43,893 nucleotides of DNA. Origin: Natroniella acetigena. Lineage in GTDB: Bacteria > Bacillota > Halanaerobiia > Halobacteroidales > Halobacteroidaceae. Each line of letters opens with the position of its first letter. The first letter of the stretch is position 1. The DNA is taken from NCBI RefSeq assembly GCF_023227745.1, contig NZ_JALKBX010000018.1, positions 1-43,893 of the forward strand, read 5' to 3'. The notes beneath the pieces are model-generated. The model did no database searches. It had not been told where the DNA came from and saw only the letters and a list, made by a program, of their open reading frames with translations. Below, piece after piece: positions 16,277-24,885 of this stretch. The position numbers were made by a program, and so were the translations under genes.

Positions 16277-18301
16277 ATGGAATTTGATCTTTCGAAAGCT
16301 AAGAAATTTACTTTGGCTGATGAATTACCGGAAATGCCTGAATTTGAAGAGGGAATTCGTAGAGCACCTAAGAGGGAACTTAATTTAAATCAAGATGAGA
16401 TGGAGGTTGCTTTAAAGAATGCTTTAAGGTATATCCCACCTCAGTTACATCAAGAGTTGGCTCCAGAATTTATGGAGGAATTATTGACGCACGGAAGAAT
16501 TTATGGTTATAGGTATCGTCCTAGTGGAAATATTAAGGCTAAGCCTATCGAGGAGTATGAAGGAAGGACTACTGAAGGTAAAGCATTACAATTGATGATC
16601 GATAATAATTTAGATTTTGATATTGCACTCTATCCTTATGAACTAGTAACATATGGTGAATCTGGTCAGGTATGTCAGAACTGGATGCAATATAGATTGA
16701 TTATGAAGTACTTACAGGAGATGACTGAGGATCAGACTTTAGTAGTTCAATCTGGTCATCCGTTAGGTTTATTCCCATCTAAGCCGGATGCTCCAAGAGT
16801 AATATCTACTAATGGATTAATGGTAGGAATGTTTGATAATGATGAAGCATTCAATAAAGCAGCAGCTATGGGAGTTGCTAATTATGGACAGATGACTGCT
16901 GGTGGTTGGATGTATATTGGCCCGCAGGGAATAGTACATGGTACGTATATTACATTGCTTAATGCTGGACGTAAATTCTTAGGAAATGACCAAGATGAAG
17001 ATTTAGCTGGTCAGTTCTATATTACTTCTGGTTTGGGTGGAATGAGTGGAGCTCAAGCTAAGGCAGTAGAGATTGCTGGAGGAGTTGGAGTAATCGCTGA
17101 AGTTGATATGTCTAGAATCAAAACCCGCCATGAACAAGGTTGGTTAAGTGAGTTTTCTGATGACTTAGATGAAATTTTTGACTGGGTAGCAGAATATCAA
17201 GAGAAAGGTCAAGCAGTCTCAATTGCTTATCATGGTAACGTAGTTGACTTATTAGAGTATGTTGTTGAAAATGATATTAAGGTAGATTTATTATCAGATC
17301 AGACTTCTTGCCATGCTGTTTATTCAGGTGGCTACCATCCAGTAGGTTATAATTTTGAAGATGGTAGAGAGTTACTAAATACTGATCCTGTTAAGTTTAG
17401 AGAAGAAGTAGATCAGACATTAAGAAAGCATTATGGTTTTATACAAGAGTTAGTAGACCGAGGTTCTTACTTCTTTGACTATGGAAATAGTTTTATGAAG
17501 GCTGTTTATGACGCTGGAGTCGAAGAGATAGCTAAAAATGAGACCGATCCAAGCCAAGGGTTTATCTTCCCTTCTTATGTAGAAGATGTAATGGGGCCAA
17601 TCTGTTTTGACTATGGTTATGGGCCTTTCCGTTGGGTATGCCTAAGCGGTAAAGATGAAGACTTAAGAAAGACAGATCAAGCTGCTAAAAGCTGTATTGA
17701 TCCAGATAGAAGAGCACAAGATTATGATAATTATCAATGGATTAAAGATGCTGAGGAGAATGACTTGGTAGTAGGTTCAAAGGCTAGAATCCTGTATGCT
17801 GATGGTCAAGGACGGGTTGAAATTGCACTTAAATTTAATGAGTTGGTTCGCAAAGGTGAGATTGGCCCGGTGATGTTAGGGCGAGATCATCATGATGTTA
17901 GTGGAACGGATTCTCCATTTAGAGAGACAGCTAATATTAAAGATGGTAGTAATGTAATGGCTGAGATGTCTGTTCAGTGTTTTGCTGGAAACTGTGCTCG
18001 AGGAATGACTTTAGCAGTAGAGAGTAATGGTGGTGGAGTTGGTATTGGTAAATCATTCAACGGTGGTTTTGGTTTAGTACTTGATGGAAGTAAGAAGGTT
18101 GATGAGATTATCAAATCAGCTCTAGATTGGGATGTTCACGGTGGTGTTGCTAGAAGAGCTTGGGCTAGAAATGAACATGCGATTGAGACTATGCAAGACT
18201 GGAATCAGAGAAATGAAGGTAGGGGTCATGTCACGATTCCTTATCAACCAAAAGAAGGATTAGTTGAAGATATCGTTGCTGATTATTTAGATGAAGAGTA
18301 A
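16277..18301 (+). CDS. hutU: Urocanate hydratase (long form)
   Basis: A 674-residue urocanase of the long, mammal-like length class. It contains the NAD-binding glycine-rich segment TSGLGGMSGAQAKA near 250-263 and the active-site cysteine segment GPFRWVCLSGKDEDLRKTD near 451-469. Urocanase uses tightly bound NAD+ as an electrophile to add water to urocanate, giving 4-imidazolone-5-propionate. It lies between the racemase and the other hut genes. A thiourocanate-hydrating activity, as needed for ergothioneine breakdown, cannot be excluded from sequence. AAAGGGGG precedes the ATG. No MIO-type histidine ammonia-lyase accompanies it in this window, so its urocanate may come from the unusual lyases downstream. 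Confidence 0.95.
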   Translation: MEFDLSKAKKFTLADELPEMPEFEEGIRRAPKRELNLNQDEMEVALKNALRYIPPQLHQELAPEFMEELLTHGRIYGYRYRPSGNIKAKPIEEYEGRTTEGKALQLMIDNNLDFDIALYPYELVTYGESGQVCQNWMQYRLIMKYLQEMTEDQTLVVQSGHPLGLFPSKPDAPRVISTNGLMVGMFDNDEAFNKAAAMGVANYGQMTAGGWMYIGPQGIVHGTYITLLNAGRKFLGNDQDEDLAGQFYITSGLGGMSGAQAKAVEIAGGVGVIAEVDMSRIKTRHEQGWLSEFSDDLDEIFDWVAEYQEKGQAVSIAYHGNVVDLLEYVVENDIKVDLLSDQTSCHAVYSGGYHPVGYNFEDGRELLNTDPVKFREEVDQTLRKHYGFIQELVDRGSYFFDYGNSFMKAVYDAGVEEIAKNETDPSQGFIFPSYVEDVMGPICFDYGYGPFRWVCLSGKDEDLRKTDQAAKSCIDPDRRAQDYDNYQWIKDAEENDLVVGSKARILYADGQGRVEIALKFNELVRKGEIGPVMLGRDHHDVSGTDSPFRETANIKDGSNVMAEMSVQCFAGNCARGMTLAVESNGGGVGIGKSFNGGFGLVLDGSKKVDEIIKSALDWDVHGGVARRAWARNEHAIETMQDWNQRNEGRGHVTIPYQPKEGLVEDIVADYLDEE

Positions 18302-18313
18302 ATGATACAAAAT

Positions 18314-18495
18314 AGTGTCTGTGTGTGTAATCAGTGTCAGTAAAAAATCAAGTTCAAAACTTTTATGATTTAAAGGGGTTATCGGGTTGAATTTCACTGA
18401 CCTACCAGTCCTAAAAAAACAGGACTGTTCGTGAAAACCATAAAAACCATAAAAATCATATCCACAGACACAGACACAGACACAGACACAGACAC
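18314..18495. repeat. Long hairpin repeat, copy with CAGACA-type arms
   Basis: The left arm AGTGTCTGTGTGTGTAATCAG (18314-18334, extending to 18341) pairs with a right arm made of five to six CAGACA units (18462-18495). An inner hairpin CAGTCCT/AGGACTG lies at 18407-18428. The motif TTCGTGAAAACCATAAAAACC follows it and recurs at 19458-19480. It fills most of the spacer before the cyclodeaminase gene. Confidence 0.75.
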
Positions 18496-18528
18496 GTTAC
18501 ACTTGTTTAATAAAAGGGGGAGAAAAAA

Positions 18529-19131
18529 ATGAGTTTTTCTGATTATACTTTAAATGAATTTGTTGAAGAGTTGGCCAGTAAGTCTTCAACTCCAGGTGGA
18601 GGAAGTACTGCTGGATTAGGTGGTGCTTTGGCTTCTGCCTTAGCTTTGATGGTGATTAGATTGACTAAGGATTCAGAGATAGATCAATTCACTGCTGAGT
18701 TAGAGGAGCTGAAATCTGAAGCTTTAAGATTGATTGATGAAGATTCTGAGAGCTTCGATAAGGTAATGGCTGCTTTTAGATTACCTAAGGAGACTGAAGC
18801 AGAGCAAGAAGAGCGGAGCAAGCAGATCCAAGAAGCATTAAAGGGAGCTAGTATTACTCCATTGAATACAATGAAATTAGGATTAAAGGTCTTAGAGATT
18901 GCTAAAGAGGTAGCTACAGAAGGAAACCCTAATGCAGCTTCTGATATAGGAGTAGCTGGATTGATGGCTTTGAGTACTGTTAAAGGTGGTAGTTATAATG
19001 TCTTGATTAATGCTGAGTCGTTAAAAGATGAAAAAGTTGCTAAAGATTTAAAAGATGAAGCTAGTGAGATAATTACTAAAGCAGAGAAATTAGCTGCTGA
19101 GATTGAAGAAATCGTTAAGAGTAGAATTTAA
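18529..19131 (+). CDS. fchA: Formiminotetrahydrofolate cyclodeaminase
   Basis: A 200-residue all-helical protein of the cyclodeaminase/cyclohydrolase family. The glycine-rich STPGGGSTAGLGGALASALA near 17-36 binds the folate, and NPNAASDIGVAGLMA near 143-157 is the second family block. It converts 5-formimino-THF to 5,10-methenyl-THF with release of ammonia, following the formiminotransferase encoded downstream. The two are separate proteins here, as in clostridia, not fused as in mammals. AAAGGGGGAG is at good distance from the ATG. The C1 unit it makes can enter the same folate pool that would receive methyl groups from the corrinoid protein. Confidence 0.93.
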   Translation: MSFSDYTLNEFVEELASKSSTPGGGSTAGLGGALASALALMVIRLTKDSEIDQFTAELEELKSEALRLIDEDSESFDKVMAAFRLPKETEAEQEERSKQIQEALKGASITPLNTMKLGLKVLEIAKEVATEGNPNAASDIGVAGLMALSTVKGGSYNVLINAESLKDEKVAKDLKDEASEIITKAEKLAAEIEEIVKSRI

Positions 19132-19147
19132 ATACAAAATAGCTTAA

Positions 19148-19314
19148 CAATTGACAATTGACGGAATGTACAATTTACAATTAAAGATCAAATTCTTAAA
19201 AGCTTAAGTTCTTTGAAGAACCTTGTGGCAATAAGCTTTGATTGACTTTGATTATAAGATTTGAGGTTTTTAATTGTCAATTGTCAATTGTCAATTGTAC
19301 ATTGTAAATTGTAG
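19148..19314. repeat. Long hairpin repeat, copy with CAATTGACAATTG-type arms
   Basis: The left arm (19148-19182) and right arm (19272-19314, four AATTGTC units then ATTGTACATTGT) are complementary over about 33 bases. The core, with AAAGATCAAA, CTTAAAAGCTTAAG and CTTTGATTATAAG, aligns with the core at 15097-15184. With the repeat at 19321-19549 it fills nearly the whole 453-base gap before ftcD. Confidence 0.75.
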
Positions 19315-19320
19315 AGTACT

Positions 19321-19549
19321 CTCAGCTAAAAGGAAATATTGGAAGATGAAATATTTAGTTGTAGGATACTTTGCAGTTATTGATGGTTTAAGTGTTTGTG
19401 GTTTTATGATTTTGAATCCAACTGTCAATTGTCCCTACGGATCTTGATCAAGACCCTTCGTGAAAACTATAAAAACCATATCAATTAGACGGGGGGGCAG
19501 AGAAATTTAGTTATCTGCGAAGTATTGTAATGACAGGCTTTAATTTAGC
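19321..19549 (+). repeat. Dispersed leader repeat, copy 2 (upstream of ftcD)
   Basis: Repeats the modules of 765-959 in the same order: CTCAGCTAAAAGGAAATATTGG, GTAGGAT-CTTTGCAG-TATTGA, a TGTCAATTGT tract, then AGACGGGGG...GACAGGCTTTAATTTAGC. The extra TTCGTGAAAACTATAAAAACCATA segment inside matches one in the CAGACA hairpin element, which suggests recombination between repeat families. Confidence 0.7.
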
Positions 19550-19584
19550 TGAGAGCACTAATCAATATAAAGGGAGTGTTAATA

Positions 19585-20487
19585 ATGAGTCAGATATTAG
19601 AATGTATTCCTAACTTCAGTGAAGGAAGAGATGAAGCAAAGATAGAGAAGATTGTAGAACCATTTAAGAAGACAGATGGGGTTAAATTACTGGACTATTC
19701 AGCAGATAAGGATCATAACCGTCTTGTAGTTACTATGATTGGAAGTCCCGAAGGTTTAAAGAAATCCATGTTAGAAGCAATGGAAATAGCGATTGATGTA
19801 ATCGATATGAACCAACATACAGGAGAACATCCAAGGATGGGAGCAGTAGATGTAGTACCATTTACTCCAGTTCGAAATGTAACTATGGAAGAAGCTGTAG
19901 AGATATCAAAGGAGGTAGCTCAAGAGGCTGCTGAAAAGTTTGATCTACCTATTTATCTTTATGAAGATGCTGCAACAAGTCCTGCCAGAGAGAATTTAGC
20001 TGATATTAGACGGGGCGAATATGAAGCTATGGCACAGAAGGTGCAACAGCCTGAATGGAAGCCGGACTTTGGCCCTGCTAAGGTTCATCCAACTGCTGGG
20101 GCAACTGTGATAGGAGCTAGAATGCCATTAGTAGCTTATAATGTCAACCTTGATACAGATGATCTGGAACTTGCAAATGATATCGCTCGTAAGATTCGTC
20201 ACTCTGGTGGAGGCTTAAGATATTGTAAGGCTATCGGCATTGACTTGAGTGAACGAGGTATTGTTCAGGTTTCTATGAATCTGACAAACTATACTAAAAC
20301 ATCACTTTATCAAGCATTTGAAATGATCAAGTTTGAAGCTAAAAGATATGGCGTCAACATTATTGGTAGTGAATTGATTGGATTATTACCTGCTCAGGCA
20401 TTATTTGATGTAGCTGAATATTACTTAGGAGTTGAAGATTTCTCTCCAGAACAGATAATGGAAAATAGATTATTGGAGGATCTATAA
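19585..20487 (+). CDS. ftcD: Glutamate formiminotransferase
   Basis: A 300-residue formiminotransferase with ECIPNFSEGRD at residues 6-16 and HTGEHPRMGAVDVVPF near 77-92, which holds the catalytic histidine. It moves the formimino group from N-formimino-L-glutamate to tetrahydrofolate and frees glutamate. Both formiminotransferase subdomains are complete and the cyclodeaminase domain is absent, being supplied by fchA. I start it at the ATG at 19585 with AAAGGGAG seven bases upstream, not at the GTG at 19576 that overlaps this ribosome site. The stop overlaps the start of hutI by one base, so translation of the two is coupled. Confidence 0.95.
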   Translation: MSQILECIPNFSEGRDEAKIEKIVEPFKKTDGVKLLDYSADKDHNRLVVTMIGSPEGLKKSMLEAMEIAIDVIDMNQHTGEHPRMGAVDVVPFTPVRNVTMEEAVEISKEVAQEAAEKFDLPIYLYEDAATSPARENLADIRRGEYEAMAQKVQQPEWKPDFGPAKVHPTAGATVIGARMPLVAYNVNLDTDDLELANDIARKIRHSGGGLRYCKAIGIDLSERGIVQVSMNLTNYTKTSLYQAFEMIKFEAKRYGVNIIGSELIGLLPAQALFDVAEYYLGVEDFSPEQIMENRLLEDL

Positions 20488-21740
20488 TGAGTAATGTAGT
20501 AATCAAGAATGCTGGAGAATTAATTACCTGTCAGGGCCAAGCTCCTAAGACTGGTTCTAAGATGAACGAATTAGGGATTATCACTGATGGTGCAGTAGTA
20601 ATTAAGGATGGTCTGATTAGTCAGGTAGGTAAAACAGACGAAATATTAGAAGAGATTAATGAAGAAGAATTTGAAGTTATTGATGCTGCTGGAAAGCCTG
20701 TTTTACCAGGATTTATTGATTCTCATACTCATTTTGCATTTGGAGGTTATAGAGCAGATGAGTATAGTTGGAGATTACAAGGAGTACCTTATACTGAAAT
20801 TATGGAACGTGGCGGAGGAATTATCAACTCTGTAGCAGGTACTCGAAATACTTCCTTTGACGAATTAAAAGAGAGTGCTCGGAAACGATTGAATTCTATG
20901 CTCTCCTTTGGAGTAACTACTACTGAAGGTAAGAGTGGTTATGGTCTTGAGCTAGAGACTGAACTGAAGCAGTTAAAGGTGATGAAAGAGTTACAAGAGG
21001 AACATGAGATAGATATCAGTACTACTTTTATGGGTGCTCATGCTATTCCTGCTGAATATGAAGGGCGTTCTGGAGAATTTATAGATTATTTAATAAAAGA
21101 AGTTATGCCTGTAGCTGTTGAAGAAGGTGGAGCAGAATTTTGTGATGTTTTCTGTGATCAGGGAGTCTTCACAGTAGATGAGGCTCGCAAAATTTTGCTT
21201 CAAGGACAAGAGTTAGGGTTGAAAGCAAAGATTCATGCTGATGAAATTGCTCAAGTCGGAGGAGCTGAATTAGCAGCAGAGCTAGGAGCAGTTTCTGCTG
21301 ATCACCTACTTAAGGCTTCTGATGAAGGGATAGAGTCGATGGCTGAAGAAGATGTAATAGGTACTTTGTTACCGATTACTGCTTTTAGTCTTAAAGAGCC
21401 TTATGCTCGTGGTAGATACATGATCGATAATGGCTTACCAGTAGCGTTAGCTACAGACTTTAATCCTGGCAGTTGTTATTCAGAATCAATTCCACTGTTG
21501 ATTGCTCTCTCTACATTGCAGATGGAATTAACTCTAGAGGAAGTAATAACAGCCTTAACCATTAATGCAGCAGCTGCTATCGATAGAGATGCTGAGATAG
21601 GTAGTATCGAGGTAGGAAAAGCAGGAGATTTAGTGATTCTTGATGCTCCTTCCTATACTCATTTAGCATATCATATTGGAGTTAATATTGTAGAAAAGGT
21701 TATTAAGAACGGTGAGTTGGTAGTTGAACATAATAATTAA
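20487..21740 (+). CDS. hutI: Imidazolonepropionase
   Basis: A 417-residue amidohydrolase-superfamily enzyme. Metal-binding HTHFAFGG lies near residues 80-87, HADEIAQVGG near 249-258 and the catalytic Asp segment ATDFNPGSC near 323-331. It hydrolyses 4-imidazolone-5-propionate to N-formimino-L-glutamate, linking hutU to ftcD. The ATG overlaps the ftcD stop (TAATG), and GGAGG sits inside the ftcD end. A clear terminator follows, which makes hutI the last gene of this catabolic transcript. Its presence shows that the imidazolone is opened by the normal hydrolytic route, whatever else the molybdenum hydroxylase does. Confidence 0.95.
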   Translation: MSNVVIKNAGELITCQGQAPKTGSKMNELGIITDGAVVIKDGLISQVGKTDEILEEINEEEFEVIDAAGKPVLPGFIDSHTHFAFGGYRADEYSWRLQGVPYTEIMERGGGIINSVAGTRNTSFDELKESARKRLNSMLSFGVTTTEGKSGYGLELETELKQLKVMKELQEEHEIDISTTFMGAHAIPAEYEGRSGEFIDYLIKEVMPVAVEEGGAEFCDVFCDQGVFTVDEARKILLQGQELGLKAKIHADEIAQVGGAELAAELGAVSADHLLKASDEGIESMAEEDVIGTLLPITAFSLKEPYARGRYMIDNGLPVALATDFNPGSCYSESIPLLIALSTLQMELTLEEVITALTINAAAAIDRDAEIGSIEVGKAGDLVILDAPSYTHLAYHIGVNIVEKVIKNGELVVEHNN

Positions 21741-21784
21741 ATTCCTGGGACTATTAGGTGTAAATTTATCATAGTAAACAGGAT

Positions 21785-21822
21785 ACCAGACTTGATAGTA
21801 TTTATTATTAGGTCTGGTTTTT
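21785..21822 (+). terminator. Terminator after hutI
   Basis: ACCAGAC (21785-21791) pairs with GTCTGGT (21812-21818) and is followed by a T run. It separates the hut transcript from the molybdenum hydroxylase island. Confidence 0.75.
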
Positions 21823-21923
21823 AATAAATATAATAAAGTTATTTTTTAGTGAAGTGTTGGCACTATAATGGATATAAGAAATGCAAAATTAATATTATTC
21901 TTGTTAATAAGGAGCTGAATCAG

Positions 21924-22736
21924 ATGTTTGGAAATATCAAAGTATTAGTCAGAGGAGCTGGTGATTTAGCTAGCGGGGTTATTCATGCTCTATATCAGTC
22001 AGGTTTTAAAGTAGTAGCTACAGAGATTGAAACTCCTTTAGTAGTAAGGAGGACAGTTTCTTTTGCTGAAGCTATTTATCAAGGAGAACTTACAGTAGAG
22101 GGAGTGAGAGCATCCAAGGTAGATAATTTTGCTAAAATAGAAAAGATTTTAGCAGATGCTAAGGTTCCGGTTATTGTTGATCCTGAGGCAAAAGTAATTG
22201 ATTTCTGGAAACCACAAATTGTAGTTGATGCTATAATGGCCAAGAAGAACTTAGGAACTAGAATAAATGATGCTGAAATAGTTATTGGATTGGGTCCTGG
22301 ATTTACAGCTAAAGAAGATGTAGATGCTGTAATTGAAACAAACCGAGGACATGACTTAGGGAGGATAATAAAAGAAGGACAAGCTCAAATTGATACTGGA
22401 GTTCCCGGGCAAATAGCTGGTTATAGTAAAGAACGAGTATTAAAGAGTTCTGTTTCTGGCATATTCACTTCCGATAAGAAAATCGGCGAACAAATTTCAA
22501 GCGGTGAAGTTTTTGGTTATATAGGAAATACTGCAATTAAAGCTGAAGTTGACGGGGTTATTAGAGGATTAATAAAGTCAGGTATAGATATAAAAGTAGG
22601 AACTAAATTGGGAGATATAGATCCCAGAGGTATCGAAGAATATTGTTATACTATATCTGATAAAGCTCGTACTATAGCAGGATCTGTTATAACTGCCATT
22701 TTGTCATTAAGCAAGGACAAAAATAATTTGTTTTAA
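21924..22736 (+). CDS. yqeB: Selenium-dependent molybdenum hydroxylase system protein YqeB
   Basis: A 270-residue protein of the EF2563/YqeB family. The N-terminus VLVRGAGDLASGVIHALYQSGF is a dinucleotide-binding-like loop typical of the family. The C-terminal half carries a GYIGN...VDGVIRGLI lipoyl/barrel-like segment. YqeB and YqeC are the marker genes of molybdenum hydroxylases that carry a labile selenium ligand at the metal. Their biochemical step is not settled. I start at the ATG at 21924, where AAGGAG lies upstream. A GTG at 21849 would add 25 poorly conserved residues. It opens a set of genes that serve insertion and maturation of the cofactor. Confidence 0.88.
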   Translation: MFGNIKVLVRGAGDLASGVIHALYQSGFKVVATEIETPLVVRRTVSFAEAIYQGELTVEGVRASKVDNFAKIEKILADAKVPVIVDPEAKVIDFWKPQIVVDAIMAKKNLGTRINDAEIVIGLGPGFTAKEDVDAVIETNRGHDLGRIIKEGQAQIDTGVPGQIAGYSKERVLKSSVSGIFTSDKKIGEQISSGEVFGYIGNTAIKAEVDGVIRGLIKSGIDIKVGTKLGDIDPRGIEEYCYTISDKARTIAGSVITAILSLSKDKNNLF

Positions 22737-22809
22737 TTTTTACACCCGTTATTTGAATGCGAGAATAACGAAGTAATTAATTCTATAATTAAGGAGGAAA
22801 AGATTAATA

Positions 22810-23829
22810 ATGAAATTAATAAAGAAATTGATTTTTTTATTTATAATATTAATGTTGATAATTTCATTTAGTAACTTTAATTCTAATTCTACTGTAGCTG
22901 AAGGTCAAACGGTAGTGGATATGGTGGGAAGAGAGGTAGAAGTACCAACTGAGATTAATCGGATAGTAACAACTTATAATACTGCTACTCAATTTATTTT
23001 TGCTTTAGGAGCAGAAGATAAATTGGTTTCGGGAGCTAAACATTCATCGTTGCAGAAGTTATCTACAATGTTAAATCCAGAACTACAGGAATTACCTGAT
23101 GTAGGTTCTAGAAGAGAAGGGGTGAATTTGGAACAGATTATAGCACTACAGCCTGATTTAGTGATTCTTTTTCCATATAATGATGGGCCAAGGGCAGCTG
23201 AAAAATTAGAGGAGCAAGGAATTACTTCAATTATTATTAAACCGGAGGATTATCAGCAGATTAAAGAAACAAATAAATTATTAGGAAAGGTACTCCAGTT
23301 AGAAGAAAAGGCTAAAAAAATAAATAAACAATATACTCAAATCTTACAGTTATCAAAAGAGGTTGCTCAACTATCGGACGAGAAGAAGACTGTCTATTTT
23401 GGTAATTCTCATCTATTAGATACTGTAGGTAAAGGGATGTTACAGACTAGTTTAATTGAATTAGCTGGGGGAATAAATCCAGCTAAAGAAGCTAAGGATG
23501 GTTTTATGAAGATCTCTTTAGAGCAGTTGATTACTTGGAATCCTGATGTAATTATTCTTTCACAATGTTATCGGGGGCAGATAAAGGAATTAAAAGAGAT
23601 GCCTGAATATCAAACAATAACAGCTGTTAGGGAAGGAAAAATTTATCGTATTCCATCAAATTTAGAGCCTTGGGATTTTCCTAGTCCTTCTTCTTATTTG
23701 ATGATTCCTTGGTTAAGCGAAAAGTTATATTCTGATGAGTTTATAGATATTGAGGTTGAGAGAATAGTTGATGACTTTTATTATGAAGTCTATGGGGAGA
23801 GATTTAGTGAATTAGATGGTCAATTATAA
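22810..23829 (+). CDS. ABC transporter substrate-binding protein (FecB/BtuF/MolA type)
   Basis: A 339-residue periplasmic-binding protein of the helical-backbone class used by type II importers. The first 33 residues are a Sec signal peptide (KLIKKLIFLFIILMLIISF) with no lipobox cysteine, so the mature protein would be soluble or held by an uncleaved signal. The mature part opens with VDMVGREVEVP-EINRIVTTY, the usual start of the fold. The family carries ferric siderophores, cobalamin, haem, or molybdate/tungstate (MolA). The surrounding molybdenum hydroxylase genes favour molybdate, and the corrinoid proteins upstream make cobalamin the main alternative. Confidence 0.82.
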   Translation: MKLIKKLIFLFIILMLIISFSNFNSNSTVAEGQTVVDMVGREVEVPTEINRIVTTYNTATQFIFALGAEDKLVSGAKHSSLQKLSTMLNPELQELPDVGSRREGVNLEQIIALQPDLVILFPYNDGPRAAEKLEEQGITSIIIKPEDYQQIKETNKLLGKVLQLEEKAKKINKQYTQILQLSKEVAQLSDEKKTVYFGNSHLLDTVGKGMLQTSLIELAGGINPAKEAKDGFMKISLEQLITWNPDVIILSQCYRGQIKELKEMPEYQTITAVREGKIYRIPSNLEPWDFPSPSSYLMIPWLSEKLYSDEFIDIEVERIVDDFYYEVYGERFSELDGQL

Positions 23830-23853
23830 ATATGAGGATAAGGAGTTTAAATA

Positions 23854-24885
23854 ATGTCGTTGTCTAAAGAAAAGGATATAGTTAAATTATGGTCAGTAGC
23901 TGTTTTATTGGTTGTTATTTTTACTCTGTCACTCTTTTTAGGACGCTATAATATACCGCCGTTGGAATTATTGGAGTTGATTCGAAAATTGATTACTGGT
24001 CAATCTACTATAGAGGTCGCAACTGATAATGTTTGGACAGTCTTTTATTATATTCGTCTACCTAGAGTTATTTTAGTTACAGGAGTAGGAGCAGTATTGG
24101 CTATTACTGGGACGGCTTATCAAAGTATATTTCGTAATCCTCTTGTTTCTCCCGATCTTTTGGGAGTTTCAGCCGGGTCCTGTTTTGGTGTAGCTTTAGG
24201 AATGGTACTTACTGATAACTCACTTACTACAATTTATTTATTAGCCTTTATTTTTGGAGTTGTAGCAGTAGGATTGGCTTATTTTATTGCAGTCTTTGGC
24301 AAAGGTGAAGATATAATGATGATGGTATTGGGAGGGATTTTGGTAACATCTTTGTTTAATGCTTCAATTTCGATTTTGAAGTATCTAGCTGATCCTTATG
24401 AAAAGTTACCAGGGATTGTCTTTTGGCTAATGGGAGGCTTTAGTCGTACTGGTTGGTCGGAAGTCAAATTTACACTTCCCTTTATGGTATTAGGAATAAC
24501 AATAATTTATATTTTACGTTGGTATTTAAATGTTCTTTCTATGGGGGAAGAAGAGGCTATTTCTTTAGGGGTTGATGCTAAGGCATTGAGATTAGTTATA
24601 ATAGTTATTACCACCCTAATGGTAGCAGCAGCAGTGGCTACTACTGGTCAGGTAACCTGGATTGGATTGGTGGTACCGCATATAGCTCGTTATCTAATCG
24701 GCTCTGATCATCGCTTAATGTTGCCGACAGCAGCATTATTAGGTTCTACTCTATTATTGCTCATGGATAATTTGGCCCGTTGTTTGACTACAGTTGAGAT
24801 TCCAATTAGCATTATAACTGCCTTTTTGGGAGCACCTTTCTTTGCTTATTTATTAATTAGCCGTCAAGAAAGTGGGTGGAATTAA
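23854..24885 (+). CDS. ABC transporter permease, FecCD/BtuC/MolB family
   Basis: A 343-residue membrane protein with about ten helices. It shows the family blocks TGTAYQSIFRNPLVSPDLLG near 87-106, SLGVDAKALR near 237-246 and TGQVTWIGLVVPHIARYLIG near 263-282, the last including the cytoplasmic coupling helix that meets the ATPase. A homodimer would form the channel for the substrate bound by the protein encoded just upstream. The ATG is preceded by AAGGAG, and the stop overlaps the ATPase start by one base (TAATG). The substrate is likely molybdate or another metal chelate by context. Confidence 0.9.
   Translation: MSLSKEKDIVKLWSVAVLLVVIFTLSLFLGRYNIPPLELLELIRKLITGQSTIEVATDNVWTVFYYIRLPRVILVTGVGAVLAITGTAYQSIFRNPLVSPDLLGVSAGSCFGVALGMVLTDNSLTTIYLLAFIFGVVAVGLAYFIAVFGKGEDIMMMVLGGILVTSLFNASISILKYLADPYEKLPGIVFWLMGGFSRTGWSEVKFTLPFMVLGITIIYILRWYLNVLSMGEEEAISLGVDAKALRLVIIVITTLMVAAAVATTGQVTWIGLVVPHIARYLIGSDHRLMLPTAALLGSTLLLLMDNLARCLTTVEIPISIITAFLGAPFFAYLLISRQESGWN

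Noticed and set aside
18462-18495. CAGACA tandem run as a CRISPR array or simple microsatellite
   Set aside because: Units are six bases without spacers, and the run pairs with a complementary tract at 18314, so it is the arm of a hairpin element.
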